In this document: one piece after another, positions 52,596 through 62,004 of the stretch
Layout of the letters: every line of letters begins with the position of its first letter
How positions within the stretch are numbered: position 1 is the stretch's first letter
NCBI RefSeq assembly: GCF_051131705.1
Contig: NZ_CP180316.1
Coordinates: 3,534,001 to 3,598,000, forward strand
DNA from: Arthrobacter_M sp030063245
GTDB lineage: Bacteria > Actinomycetota > Actinomycetes > Actinomycetales > Micrococcaceae
Direction of reading: 5' to 3'
Length of the DNA stretch: 64,000 nucleotides
Notes under the pieces: model-generated
Told to the model about the DNA's origin: nothing
Database searches by the model: none
What the model saw: only the letters and a program-made list of their open reading frames with translations
Program-made: the position numbers and the translations under genes

Positions 52596-54335
52596 TCAGG
52601 TACGCGACGTGCCGCCTTCCACGCTCAGCCGGGCCGCGTCCGCGGACTTATCGTCCGGCTGCTCTTGGCTCAGACGCTCCGCTTCCACCCGTGCCACGTA
52701 GTTTTCGATTTCGGTCTCCTGCCGCTCCCCGCTCCAGCCCAGAATTCCACTCATAAGTTTAGCCACTACCGGTGCCGCCGCGACGCCGCGGTCCCAGGAT
52801 TCAATCGAAATCCGGGTCCGCCGGGTGAGCACGTCCGTCACGTGCAGCGCGCCCTCGTGGGTGGTGGCATACACCACCTCGGCCTCCAGATAATCGTCGG
52901 CGCCCGGAAGCGCCCGGCCCAGCCCGGCGTCGTCGGCGATCAGTTGCAGCACATCCGCCGCCATCGAGCCGTAACGGTTCAGCAGGTGCTCCACCCGCGC
53001 CACGTGCACTCCGGTCTCTTCCGCGGTGCGGTTCCTGCGGTTCCAAGCCGCCTTGAAACCCTCCGCACCGAGCAGCGGAATGGTGGCCGTGACGCTGGCC
53101 GGGACCTTTTCGTCCAGCGTGCGGGTGGCCTCATCCACGGCGTCCTTGGCCATCACCCGGTACGTGGTCCACTTACCCCCCGCCACCACCACCATGCCGG
53201 GAACCGGATGCGAGACGACGTGCTCCCGCGACAGCTTGGCGGTGGAATCGCTCTCCCCTGCCAACAGCGGGCGCAGCCCGGCATAGACGCCCTCCACGTC
53301 CTCCCGGGTAAGAGGGCGCTTGAGCACCTTATTGACGTGGTCCAGCAGATAATCGATGTCCTGCGCGGATGCAGCAGGATGGGCCTTGTCCAGCTCCCAG
53401 TCGGTGTCCGTTGTCCCAATGATCCAGTGCCGCCCCCAGGGGATCACAAAGAGGACGGACTTTTCGGTCTGCAGAATCAGCCCGACGGTGGACTGGAACC
53501 GATCCCGCGGCACCACCAGGTGGATGCCCTTGGACGCGCGCACCTTCAACTGCCCGCGGTCAGTGACCATGCCTTGCGTGTCATCCGTCCACACGCCCGT
53601 CGCGTTCACGATCTGTTTGGCTCGGATGTCGAACTCAGTGCCGTCCTGGTTGTTTCGGACCTTCGCCCCCACCACGCGCTCACCCTCGCGCAGGAAATCG
53701 ACGACGCTGACCTGGTTCACCGCGTACGCTCCGTAGCTGGCGGCGGTGCGCACCATGTTCGCTACATACCGGGCGTCGTCGACCTGCCCGTCGTAGTAGC
53801 GGATGGAGCCGATCATGGCGTCGTCCTTGAGGCTTGGGGCAGCCCGCAGGGTCGCTTTTTTGCTCAAGTGCTTATGCCTGGGCACGCCACGGCTGTTGCC
53901 GGAGGTCAGCCCCAGCGTGTCGTAGAGCAAGATGCCGGCGCCGACAAAGGGCCGCTGAACAAACCGTTTGGTCAGCGGATACAGAAACGGGACCGGACGG
54001 GTCAGGTGCGGGGCAATGCGCTGGAGCAGCAGACCGCGCTCCTGCAGTGCCTCGGTGACCAACGCAAATTCGAGCATCGGCAGATACCGCAGGCCGCCGT
54101 GGATGAGTTTGGAGGAGCGCGACGACGTTCCCGCAGCCCAGTCGTTGGCCTCCACTATGCCTACGTTCAAACCCCGGGTGACGGCGTCCAACGCGGCGCC
54201 AACGCCCACCACGCCGCCGCCCACCACCAGGATATCCAGCTCCTGGCCGGGACCACTGCTCGCTTTCAGCGCCACCAGAGCGGCCTCACGGGCCTGCGGA
54301 CCAAGATTACCTGTGGGATGTTCTGCGGCGGACAT
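52596..54335 (-). CDS. glpD: Glycerol-3-phosphate dehydrogenase (FAD-dependent)
   Basis: This 579-residue membrane-associated flavoprotein oxidises glycerol-3-phosphate to dihydroxyacetone phosphate and feeds electrons to quinone. It has the FAD motif DILVVGGGVVGVGAALDA (about 35), GTSSRSSKLIHGGLRYL and, near the middle, IVNATGVWTDD. The ATG is chosen because AGGAGG lies five bases upstream; a TTG seven codons earlier overlaps that site. The C-terminal domain is complete. The 280 bp upstream of the start holds the promoter. Confidence 0.96.
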   Translation of the reverse strand: MSAAEHPTGNLGPQAREAALVALKASSGPGQELDILVVGGGVVGVGAALDAVTRGLNVGIVEANDWAAGTSSRSSKLIHGGLRYLPMLEFALVTEALQERGLLLQRIAPHLTRPVPFLYPLTKRFVQRPFVGAGILLYDTLGLTSGNSRGVPRHKHLSKKATLRAAPSLKDDAMIGSIRYYDGQVDDARYVANMVRTAASYGAYAVNQVSVVDFLREGERVVGAKVRNNQDGTEFDIRAKQIVNATGVWTDDTQGMVTDRGQLKVRASKGIHLVVPRDRFQSTVGLILQTEKSVLFVIPWGRHWIIGTTDTDWELDKAHPAASAQDIDYLLDHVNKVLKRPLTREDVEGVYAGLRPLLAGESDSTAKLSREHVVSHPVPGMVVVAGGKWTTYRVMAKDAVDEATRTLDEKVPASVTATIPLLGAEGFKAAWNRRNRTAEETGVHVARVEHLLNRYGSMAADVLQLIADDAGLGRALPGADDYLEAEVVYATTHEGALHVTDVLTRRTRISIESWDRGVAAAPVVAKLMSGILGWSGERQETEIENYVARVEAERLSQEQPDDKSADAARLSVEGGTSRT

Positions 54336-54638
54336 GCGGACCTCCTGGCTGGACAACGCTGTGGTGACTTCACCTTACTTCGTTGCCGTACAGAAAGGCA
54401 GGGTCCGAGCCGACGGGCGCTGCACACACCTAAATGATTCATCATTGCCGGGAAGAACAAACCCAACACAACAGCACTGGATTTCGCTGCCAAGAATCAG
54501 CACTCTGAACCTGTTTCCATTCGCTGTGGCTGTTAACTCAAAATGGCGGTTAATCAGGGTGGAATATGGCGGCTCGATTGCTTATCAGGGCACCGTTGTC
54601 TGTGTCCGTGGTCTCACAGCAGTTGACAAGAACTCCTG

Positions 54639-55760
54639 CTAGGAAACCACCACTTCCACGCGCTGGAATTCCTTCAGATCCGAATAGCCCGTGGTGGCCA
54701 TGGAACGGCGGAGCGCGCCGATCAGGTTCGAAGTTCCGTTGGCCTGGTGCGCCGGCCCGAAAAGCACCTCACCCAAGGGTCCGACGGTATCCAGACGAAC
54801 CCGGTCCCCGCGTGGCAGTTCCGGGTGGTGCGCCTCGGCACCCCAGTGCCAGCCCTGCCCCGGAGCCTCATCGGCACGCGCCAAGGCGGCTCCGAGCATC
54901 ACGGCGTCGGCGCCCATCGCGATGGCCTTGACAATGTCACCGCTGGAGCCCATGCCGCCGTCGGCAATGACATGCACGTACCGGCCGCCGGACTCATCCA
55001 AATAATCCCGCCGGGCACTGGCGACGTCGGAGATGGCGCTGGCCATTGGAGCCCTGATGCCCAACGCCCGGCGGGTGGTGGTGGACGCGCCGCCGCCAAA
55101 CCCCACCAAGACTCCTGCCGCACCGGTTCGCATCAGATGCAGCGCGGGAGTGTAGCCGGCAGCTCCGCCGACGATGACCGGCACATCGAGCTCATAGATA
55201 AATTGTTTGAGATTCAGCGGCTCCGCGGTCTTGGAGACATGCTCCGCAGAGACCGTGGTGCCCCGGATAACGAAGATATCCACACCTGCTGCGACGACGG
55301 TTTTGTAGAATTCCTGCGTTCGCTGCGGGGTCAGGGCGCCCGCGACGGTGACGCCCGCTGCTCTGATCTCGGCCAGCCGTGAGGTGATCAGTTCGGGCTG
55401 GACAGGCGCTTCATAGAGCTCCTGCATGCGGCGGGTTGCGGCTGGGTCCGTCACGGAGGACTCCAGCGCGGCAATCTCGTCCAACACGGGCTGCGGATTT
55501 TCGTACCTGGTCCAGAGTCCTTCCAGATCGAGGACACCCAAACCGCCCAGGTTACCCAGCGCAATCGCGGTGGCCGGGGACATCACCGAATCCATCGGGG
55601 CGCCGATGACGGGGGTTTCAAACTGGTAGGCATCAATCTGCCATTTGACCGAAACGTCCTTCGGATCGCGGGTCCGGCGGGACGGTATTATTGCGATGTC
55701 ATCCAGGGAGTAGGCACGGCGCCCACGCTTGCCACGGCCGATTTCAATGTCATAAGTCAC
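54639..55760 (-). CDS. guaB3: GuaB3-family IMP dehydrogenase-related protein
   Basis: This 373-residue TIM-barrel protein resembles IMP dehydrogenase but has no CBS domains. It starts IEIGRGKRGRRAYSLDDI, as in actinobacterial GuaB3. The barrel has GAPMDSVM, VGGAAGYTPALHLMR and YVHVIADGGMGSSGD. The catalytic loop reads GFGGGASTTTR, with no Cys where true IMP dehydrogenases have GPGSICTTR, so its activity is uncertain. It lies 57 bp downstream of guaB and is probably co-transcribed. Confidence 0.9.
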   Translation of the reverse strand: MTYDIEIGRGKRGRRAYSLDDIAIIPSRRTRDPKDVSVKWQIDAYQFETPVIGAPMDSVMSPATAIALGNLGGLGVLDLEGLWTRYENPQPVLDEIAALESSVTDPAATRRMQELYEAPVQPELITSRLAEIRAAGVTVAGALTPQRTQEFYKTVVAAGVDIFVIRGTTVSAEHVSKTAEPLNLKQFIYELDVPVIVGGAAGYTPALHLMRTGAAGVLVGFGGGASTTTRRALGIRAPMASAISDVASARRDYLDESGGRYVHVIADGGMGSSGDIVKAIAMGADAVMLGAALARADEAPGQGWHWGAEAHHPELPRGDRVRLDTVGPLGEVLFGPAHQANGTSNLIGALRRSMATTGYSDLKEFQRVEVVVS

Positions 55761-55816
55761 TGCTCAAGGTTAGCGTAGGTGCCTATGCAGCAACGCACCG
55801 TCGTGGCCGGTGGGGG

Positions 55817-57331
55817 CTACTTGGAGCCATAGTTGGGCGCTTCCACCGTCATCTGGATGTCGTGCGGGTGGGATTCCTTGAGCCCGGCGGCGGTGATGCG
55901 GACGAACTTACCCTTCGCTTTGAGCTCCGGGACGGTGCGTGCGCCCGTGTAGAACATTGTCTGGCGCAGCCCGCCGACCAGTTGATAGGCCACGGATGAG
56001 AGCGGCCCGCGGTACGCCACCCGGCCTTCAATGCCTTCGGGAATGAGTTTGTCGTCCCCGGAAACATCCGCCTGGAAGTAGCGGTCCTTGGAGTATGAGG
56101 TGCTCTTGCCACGGGTCTGCATGGCACCGAGCGAACCCATCCCGCGGTAGGTCTTGAACTGCTTCCCATTGACAAAAATCAGCTCGCCGGGGGCCTCTTC
56201 GGTCCCCGCCAAGAGGGAGCCCAGCATCACCGTATCAGCGCCGGCCACCAGCGCCTTGCCGATGTCGCCTGAATACTGCAGGCCGCCGTCGGCGATCAGC
56301 GGCACGCCGGCAGGAATCGCGGCCTTGGCGGATTCGTAGATGGCGGTGATCTGTGGAACCCCTACTCCGGCCACCACTCGGGTGGTGCAGATGGACCCCG
56401 GCCCCACGCCCACCTTTATGCCATCGGCACCGGCATCGATCAGCGCCTGCGCACCCTCGCGGGTGGCTGCCTGGCCGCCAATGATGTCAACATTCGCGGC
56501 GGCGGGCTCGGCCTTGAGCCGTGCGATCATGTCCAGCACACCCTGGCTGTGGCCGTTGGCCGTGTCCACAAAAAGCGCATCCACGCCGGCGTCGACCAGT
56601 TTCATGGCACGCTCCCAGCCGTCCCCGAAGAAGCCGATCGCGGCACCCACGCGCAGCCGGCCGGCGTCGTCCTTGGTGGCCAGCGGATACTGCTCGGCCT
56701 TGGTAAAGTCCTTGACCGTGATCAGCCCGCGCAACCGGCCGTCGTCGTCGACCAGCGGCAGCTTTTCGATCTTGTTCTTGGCGAGCAGGCCGGAGGCATC
56801 CTCGCGGCTGATCCCGACAGTGCCGGTGACCAGCGGCATCTTCGTCATGACCTCGCGGACCAGGCGCCGCAGGTATTCGCTGTCCGGGATAAAGACCGTG
56901 TCGCGGTTGGTGACGATGCCCAGCAGCTTGCCCTCGGCGTCGACGACGGGCAGTCCCGACACGCTGTAGTGCCGGCACAGGTCGTCGAGTTCCTGCAAGG
57001 TGGCATCCGGGCCGATGGTCACAGGGTTGGTGATCATGCCGGACTCGCTGCGTTTGACGCGGTCCACCTGCTCCGCCTGATCATCGATGGAGAGGTTGCG
57101 GTGCACCACGCCAAGACCGCCCTGCCGCGCCATTGCGATGGCCATCCGGGATCCGGTGACGGTATCCATCGCGGCGGAGAGCAGCGGTGTGTTGACGGTA
57201 ATGCGCCGGGAGACACGCGACCCGGTATCCGCCTCGGAGGGAATCACGTCCGTGTGGCCGGGCAGCAGCAGCACGTCGTCGTAGGTCAGCCCGATGAGGG
57301 CGAACGGGTTATGGATTTCGGGCTCGGTCAT
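55817..57331 (-). CDS. guaB: Inosine-5'-monophosphate dehydrogenase
   Basis: This 504-residue enzyme oxidises IMP to XMP with NAD, the committed step to GMP. The barrel has LTYDDVLLLPG and PLLSAAMDTVTGSRMA near the start. Two CBS domains occupy about residues 95-215, and the catalytic Cys is in GPGSICTTRVVAG (about 312). The mobile flap (YRGMGSLGAM) and the C-terminus are intact. guaA lies 5 kb downstream on the same strand, so GMP synthesis genes are clustered. Confidence 0.97.
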   Translation of the reverse strand: MTEPEIHNPFALIGLTYDDVLLLPGHTDVIPSEADTGSRVSRRITVNTPLLSAAMDTVTGSRMAIAMARQGGLGVVHRNLSIDDQAEQVDRVKRSESGMITNPVTIGPDATLQELDDLCRHYSVSGLPVVDAEGKLLGIVTNRDTVFIPDSEYLRRLVREVMTKMPLVTGTVGISREDASGLLAKNKIEKLPLVDDDGRLRGLITVKDFTKAEQYPLATKDDAGRLRVGAAIGFFGDGWERAMKLVDAGVDALFVDTANGHSQGVLDMIARLKAEPAAANVDIIGGQAATREGAQALIDAGADGIKVGVGPGSICTTRVVAGVGVPQITAIYESAKAAIPAGVPLIADGGLQYSGDIGKALVAGADTVMLGSLLAGTEEAPGELIFVNGKQFKTYRGMGSLGAMQTRGKSTSYSKDRYFQADVSGDDKLIPEGIEGRVAYRGPLSSVAYQLVGGLRQTMFYTGARTVPELKAKGKFVRITAAGLKESHPHDIQMTVEAPNYGSK

Positions 57332-57559
57332 GAGTGCTCCTCAGCGGTGGTGCCGGGTGGGGTGTGCACCGACGGCCAGAGGCGTCATTACGGTCTGGTC
57401 TGTGCGTTTTATACATTCTAAAACGAAAGCGTGCGCCGCCCTATTCCGGGCCCGGGCCGGGCTGCGTGACAGGGGCACCGCTTGCTTCGCCAACCGGCCG
57501 CCGCCCCGCCACGCCAACGCCAGCCGGCGTCCCCACGCCACGCCAGCAGGCCTCCGCCG

Positions 57560-59707
57560 TCAGTGCCAGCCGGTCTCCGCCAACAGCCGCTGTTCAAAGA
57601 TGGCCGACATGGATTGGGTATACGTCTTGGTCAGATGGTTATCGTCCTTGTAGACGTAGACATTCCCCACCACCGCCGGGCAGACTCCGTTGGCGCAGAT
57701 GTAGTCGCTCAGATCCAGGGCGAAGAAGTTCGGGACATCCTGGTAGGCATCCATGGGCGCCGTCGCGGCCAGGCTCTCGGACAGCGGTGGATTGCAGGCG
57801 GGCGCCGCGGCGCCCTTCGTGGCCGCACAGTCGGCCATGTTGATGGTGAAGCGCGGGTTATCCCGCATCCCGATCACCTGAATCCCCGCGTCGGTAAACC
57901 CCTTGATGCCGTCCAGATAGCCCGGCACCTCCGTTTCAAACGGCGCCTGCTCAAGCGTCAGGGACGCCAAGGTGAAGACCGCATCGGGTTTGAGCGACAT
58001 GACATAGCCCCGGTCCAGGTCATTAAATTCATTGCAGTCATCCGCGCGGGAGGGCGCGTCGGCACCGTAGCGGCAGCCGGATTTGATCAACATCACAATC
58101 TGCCAGTTACGCTGCGCAGCGATGGTGTCCCAGTCCGGAAGCCACTGCTGCGAGTGCGAGTCACCCAGCACCACGATGGTCTTGGCAGGCGTTCCCACCG
58201 GCTGATTGGCGTGGCAGATCTGCGCCAGCACCGGCGACGCCGGGACCAGCCGTCCCGTGCAGTCACCTTCGATGGTGGCGAATTCGTTCTTGAGCTCGGC
58301 CGGGGCCGGAATCACCTTGGCACTGGGCGACGACGTTCCGGCGTAGCCCGGTTCCAGCGCGGCAGCGCCGGGATTGTCGGAAGCAGGCTGCGCGGCGGCG
58401 GCGGCGTCGTAAGCGGTAATGCGGTTCTGCCAGAGGGCCACCGGACCGGCCAGCAGGGCGCCGCAGGCCACGAGGACGACGGCGGCACGCCAGACATGGT
58501 GCTCGGGCCAGTTCCAGCAGCGCAGCGGAGTCTCGACGAATTTGGTGGTCAGGAACGCCAGCAGGATGGATGAGCCGATAATCGCCAACCCCTGCCACAC
58601 GTTGGCCCCGCGCTGCCCCGCCGCGACCAGGAAAATGACCAGCACGGGCCAGTGCCACAGGTACAGCGCGTAGGAAATATTCCCCATCCCCACCAGCGGC
58701 CGGGCGGAAAGGATCCGGTCAGCGCCCAGCGGGCTGCCGGTCTGGCCGGCCACAATGATCAGGGCTGCCGAGAGGGTGGGCCAGAGCGCGACATAGCCGG
58801 GAAACTGCTGGTCCACCACCAGAATCAGTCCGCAGCTGAGCATCCCCGCGACGCCGAGCCAGCCCATCAGGACGCGCAGCCCGCGCGGGAAACTCAGGTA
58901 CGGCAGCGCCAGTGCCAGCAGGGAGCCGAGCGCGAATTCCCACAGCCTGGCCCGGGTGTCAAAGTATGCGTAGGCCTGGTTGGCTGCGGTCTCGCGCACC
59001 GAAAAAGCCAGCGAGAAGGCGAACACCAGTCCAAACGCGGCGGCCAGCAGGGCTCGGTAACTAAGCCATTTTTCCGCCGCCGGATACCTCGACGTCAGGC
59101 CGGTGCGCTTGAGCAGCCGCTGAATCAGTGCCGCGGCGGCAAAAATCAGCGGCCAGAGAATGAAAACCTGTCCCTGAATGGAGAGCGACCAGAAGTGCTG
59201 CAACGGGCTGGCCCCGGAATGATCGACCGCGTAGTAGTCCACCGAGGTGTCCGCGAGAACCCAGTTTTGGAAGTACAGCAATGATGCCCAGGCCTGCTGC
59301 AGGACGTCCGGCCAGCGCCGCGGTGGCAGCACCGCCCAAGTTCCGGCCAGCACCGCCACGAGTACGACGACCGCGGCCGGCAGCAGCCGCTTAAACAGGT
59401 GAAGCCAGTGCCGGACCAGCCGAAGCGGCTCCCCCCGCTCCACCTTTCGGGCGAACTGCAGGGTCATCAGGAATGCGGAAATCAGGAGAAAGATGTCCAC
59501 GCCGCCGGAGACCCGCCCCAGCCAGACGTGATAGGCAACCACCATCAGCACGGCCAGGGCGCGCAGACCCTGGACCTCCGGGCGGAACCCCTTCTTCGCC
59601 GCCGCGGGCCTGCCTCCGGCCCGAGGACTTGGCTTGGCCCGCGCATCTGAAACGGCCGTCGGCAGTCCTTCGGCAGCCGGCGCGGGATTATTCTGTCCGG
59701 AAACCAT
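57560..59707 (-). CDS. OafA-type acyltransferase with SGNH domain
   Basis: This 715-residue membrane protein has an acyltransferase-3 domain with ten or so helices. It starts EVQGLRALAVLMVVAYHVW (about 45-63), with the conserved His in AYHVW. The C-terminal extracytoplasmic SGNH-like domain has GDSHSQQW (about 510) and late DNHLT. Such proteins add or remove acetyl or other acyl groups on cell-wall or surface polysaccharides. The ATG shares a base with the stop of the upstream paralogue (TAATG), and GGAGG lies just before it. Confidence 0.9.
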   Translation of the reverse strand: MVSGQNNPAPAAEGLPTAVSDARAKPSPRAGGRPAAAKKGFRPEVQGLRALAVLMVVAYHVWLGRVSGGVDIFLLISAFLMTLQFARKVERGEPLRLVRHWLHLFKRLLPAAVVVLVAVLAGTWAVLPPRRWPDVLQQAWASLLYFQNWVLADTSVDYYAVDHSGASPLQHFWSLSIQGQVFILWPLIFAAAALIQRLLKRTGLTSRYPAAEKWLSYRALLAAAFGLVFAFSLAFSVRETAANQAYAYFDTRARLWEFALGSLLALALPYLSFPRGLRVLMGWLGVAGMLSCGLILVVDQQFPGYVALWPTLSAALIIVAGQTGSPLGADRILSARPLVGMGNISYALYLWHWPVLVIFLVAAGQRGANVWQGLAIIGSSILLAFLTTKFVETPLRCWNWPEHHVWRAAVVLVACGALLAGPVALWQNRITAYDAAAAAQPASDNPGAAALEPGYAGTSSPSAKVIPAPAELKNEFATIEGDCTGRLVPASPVLAQICHANQPVGTPAKTIVVLGDSHSQQWLPDWDTIAAQRNWQIVMLIKSGCRYGADAPSRADDCNEFNDLDRGYVMSLKPDAVFTLASLTLEQAPFETEVPGYLDGIKGFTDAGIQVIGMRDNPRFTINMADCAATKGAAAPACNPPLSESLAATAPMDAYQDVPNFFALDLSDYICANGVCPAVVGNVYVYKDDNHLTKTYTQSMSAIFEQRLLAETGWH

Positions 59708-61803
59708 TATTTTCCCTCCTCCCAACCGGTTGCGGCGAAGACAGCCTGCTCCACAACGGGAGTCAGCGTTTTCATATACGTTCGTGTCACATGGCTGCCG
59801 TCCTTGTAGACCATGACGTTTCCAATCACGGCCGGACAGCTCTCATCGACGCAGAAATACGGTGTGAAATCCAGGAAATTCACTCCGGGGAGGCTCTCCC
59901 GCAACGCATCCGTCGGCGATATGTCCGCGAAGTTCTGGTCCTGGGCAGTGGCGCAGACCGAGTAATCCTTGGGATTCTTGGCCACGCAGTCCGGGCCTGA
60001 CGCCAGCGGTGTCTGGTCGAAGCGGGGCGTATCCCTGATGGCGAGGACGGGAATCCGGGCGGCGGCGAACTCTCGGACAACGCCGGCCCACGACGGGTCC
60101 AGGTATTCGCTGGTCGTGAAGTTGTACGCCGCACGGGTGCTGGTGGTCAGCACAGCATCCGGCTTGAGCTCCAGCGCGGCCTGCACCGAACTGCTGACGA
60201 ACCGGTTACAGCCCGCCGGGACGGTGCCGTCCGCGCCGTCCGTCAGGGGACAGAACCCCGCCGTGAAGGCAATCACCCGCCAGTTGTATTTCCTGGCAAT
60301 ATCCAGCAGCGGCGTGCTCCACATCAGGGCGTGGGAACTGCCCACCACCACGACCGTCCTGGCCGGGTTGGCATCGTTTCCGTTGTCGCACCGGGTCCGG
60401 GACACGTCGGATTCATCCAGCACCGTGCAGCCGCCGTCCCATTGCGGCCATTCATCGGCAATATCCGTCAGGGCGGGAACCAGCGGAGCGGTCCGCGAGC
60501 CGGCGGCCGGCGTATAGCCGGCAAACAGGGCCGCCGCTCCCGGGTTTTCGGGTGTGGACCCGACCCCGGCCTTCGGGCTGACGGCCTGAATGTGCAGCTG
60601 CAGGCCACCCAGCGGAACAGCGATCAGCGCCAGCGAGACCGCCATGACGGCCGCGGCGCGCAGCTTGCTGGACCCGGCCCATTTCCAGTCCCGGACCGGC
60701 TTCTCCACGAACCGGGTGGTCAGGATGGACAGCACCAGGGCCGCCACGATCACCACGGTGCCCGAGAGCCAGCCCGCCTTTTCCTTGTCGAAGACCATCA
60801 GGTAGATGATCAGCAGCGGCCAATGCCACAGGTACAGGGCGTAGGAATTGCCGCCCATGAAGACCAACGGTCTGGAACTGAGGAAACGGTCCATGCCGAA
60901 CCTGCTGTCCGACCGGCCGGCGATGATGATCAGTGCGGCTGCGAGCGTGGGCCAGAGGGCAATGAAACCGGGAAACTGTTGCTCTATGTCGAGAACGATG
61001 CCACAGCTGATCATGGCCACGACGCCAAGCCAGCCCAGCAGGACCCGAACGCGGTGTGGAAGGTTCAGGTAGGGCAGCAACAGCGCAAGCAGCGAGCCGA
61101 GGGCAAATTCCCAGAGCCGGGCGCGGGTATCAAAATATGCGAACGCCTGGTTGCTGCCGGTCTCGCGGATGGAAACGAGCAGCGAAAGGATGAAGATCAG
61201 GCCGAAAATGTAGGTCAGCAGCACCCGGTAGCGCAGCCGGAACGTCCTGGCCAGCAGCGCCGCGGCCGCAAAGATCAGGGGCCACAAAATAAACACTTGT
61301 CCTTGGATGGACAGCGACCAGAAATGCTGCAGCGGACTCGCCAGGCTGTGATCCGCCGCATAGTAATCCACCGAGTTGGACGTCAGTGCCCAGTTTTCAA
61401 AGTAGAACGCGGACGCCCACGTTTGAGCGAAGATGTCTTTCCATCGCGTCTGCGGCAGCCACAGGTAGGTCGCCGCCAGCACCGAAAGCAGGACAACGAC
61501 GACGGCGGGCAGCAGCCGCTTGAACAGGTGCAGCCAGTGCTTGAGCAGGTCCAGCGGCGTCCCCCGCTCCACCCTGCCGACGAACTGGCGGGTCATCAGG
61601 AAGGCGGATACCAGCAGGAATATGTCCACCCCGCCGGACACCCGGCCCAGCCAGACATGGTAGATGACCACCATCAGCACGGCCAGTGAACGCAGCCCCT
61701 GAACCTCCGGCAGGAACTTCCGGTTGTGGGGTCCACCGTTCGCGGACCCTGCCGCGGACGACCTCCCGGAGCCCGTGGGCCTGGCCATGGTCCCGGTTGT
61801 CAC
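59707..61803 (-). CDS. OafA-type acyltransferase with SGNH domain (paralogue)
   Basis: This 698-residue paralogue of the next gene has the same layout: EVQGLRSLAVLMVVIYHVW (about 31-49), multiple membrane helices, and an SGNH-like domain with VVGSSHALMW (about 490) and late DGSHVT. The first SGNH block here reads GSSH rather than GDSH. The start is a GTG with AGGTGA seven bases upstream; an ATG five codons downstream is possible. The two proteins are probably made from one transcript and may act on the same polymer. Confidence 0.9.
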   Translation of the reverse strand: MTTGTMARPTGSGRSSAAGSANGGPHNRKFLPEVQGLRSLAVLMVVIYHVWLGRVSGGVDIFLLVSAFLMTRQFVGRVERGTPLDLLKHWLHLFKRLLPAVVVVLLSVLAATYLWLPQTRWKDIFAQTWASAFYFENWALTSNSVDYYAADHSLASPLQHFWSLSIQGQVFILWPLIFAAAALLARTFRLRYRVLLTYIFGLIFILSLLVSIRETGSNQAFAYFDTRARLWEFALGSLLALLLPYLNLPHRVRVLLGWLGVVAMISCGIVLDIEQQFPGFIALWPTLAAALIIIAGRSDSRFGMDRFLSSRPLVFMGGNSYALYLWHWPLLIIYLMVFDKEKAGWLSGTVVIVAALVLSILTTRFVEKPVRDWKWAGSSKLRAAAVMAVSLALIAVPLGGLQLHIQAVSPKAGVGSTPENPGAAALFAGYTPAAGSRTAPLVPALTDIADEWPQWDGGCTVLDESDVSRTRCDNGNDANPARTVVVVGSSHALMWSTPLLDIARKYNWRVIAFTAGFCPLTDGADGTVPAGCNRFVSSSVQAALELKPDAVLTTSTRAAYNFTTSEYLDPSWAGVVREFAAARIPVLAIRDTPRFDQTPLASGPDCVAKNPKDYSVCATAQDQNFADISPTDALRESLPGVNFLDFTPYFCVDESCPAVIGNVMVYKDGSHVTRTYMKTLTPVVEQAVFAATGWEEGK

Positions 61804-61930
61804 TCGTTAATCACCTAACGTTCAGCAAAAGTCCATTCCGCGGCAGCGGGAACTCAACCTTCCACGTTACCTGAACGTGACCTTCCGCTGCCACGTTAGT
61901 GTTTCTTGCCACTTTTGCGGCAGCAACAGA

Positions 61931-61988
61931 ACTGCCCCGCAGCAGCTGCGCGCAAACCGGGGTTTACGTGCAGCCGATGCGGGGCAGT
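61931..61988. terminator. Large hairpin after groEL
   Basis: ACTGCCCCGC (61931-61940) is exactly inverted at 61979-61988, enclosing a smaller inverted repeat (GCTGC...GCAGC). It lies 16 bases after the groEL stop on the minus strand. No U-tract follows. Confidence 0.55.
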
Positions 61989-62004
61989 GGTACCAGCGGG
62001 AATT

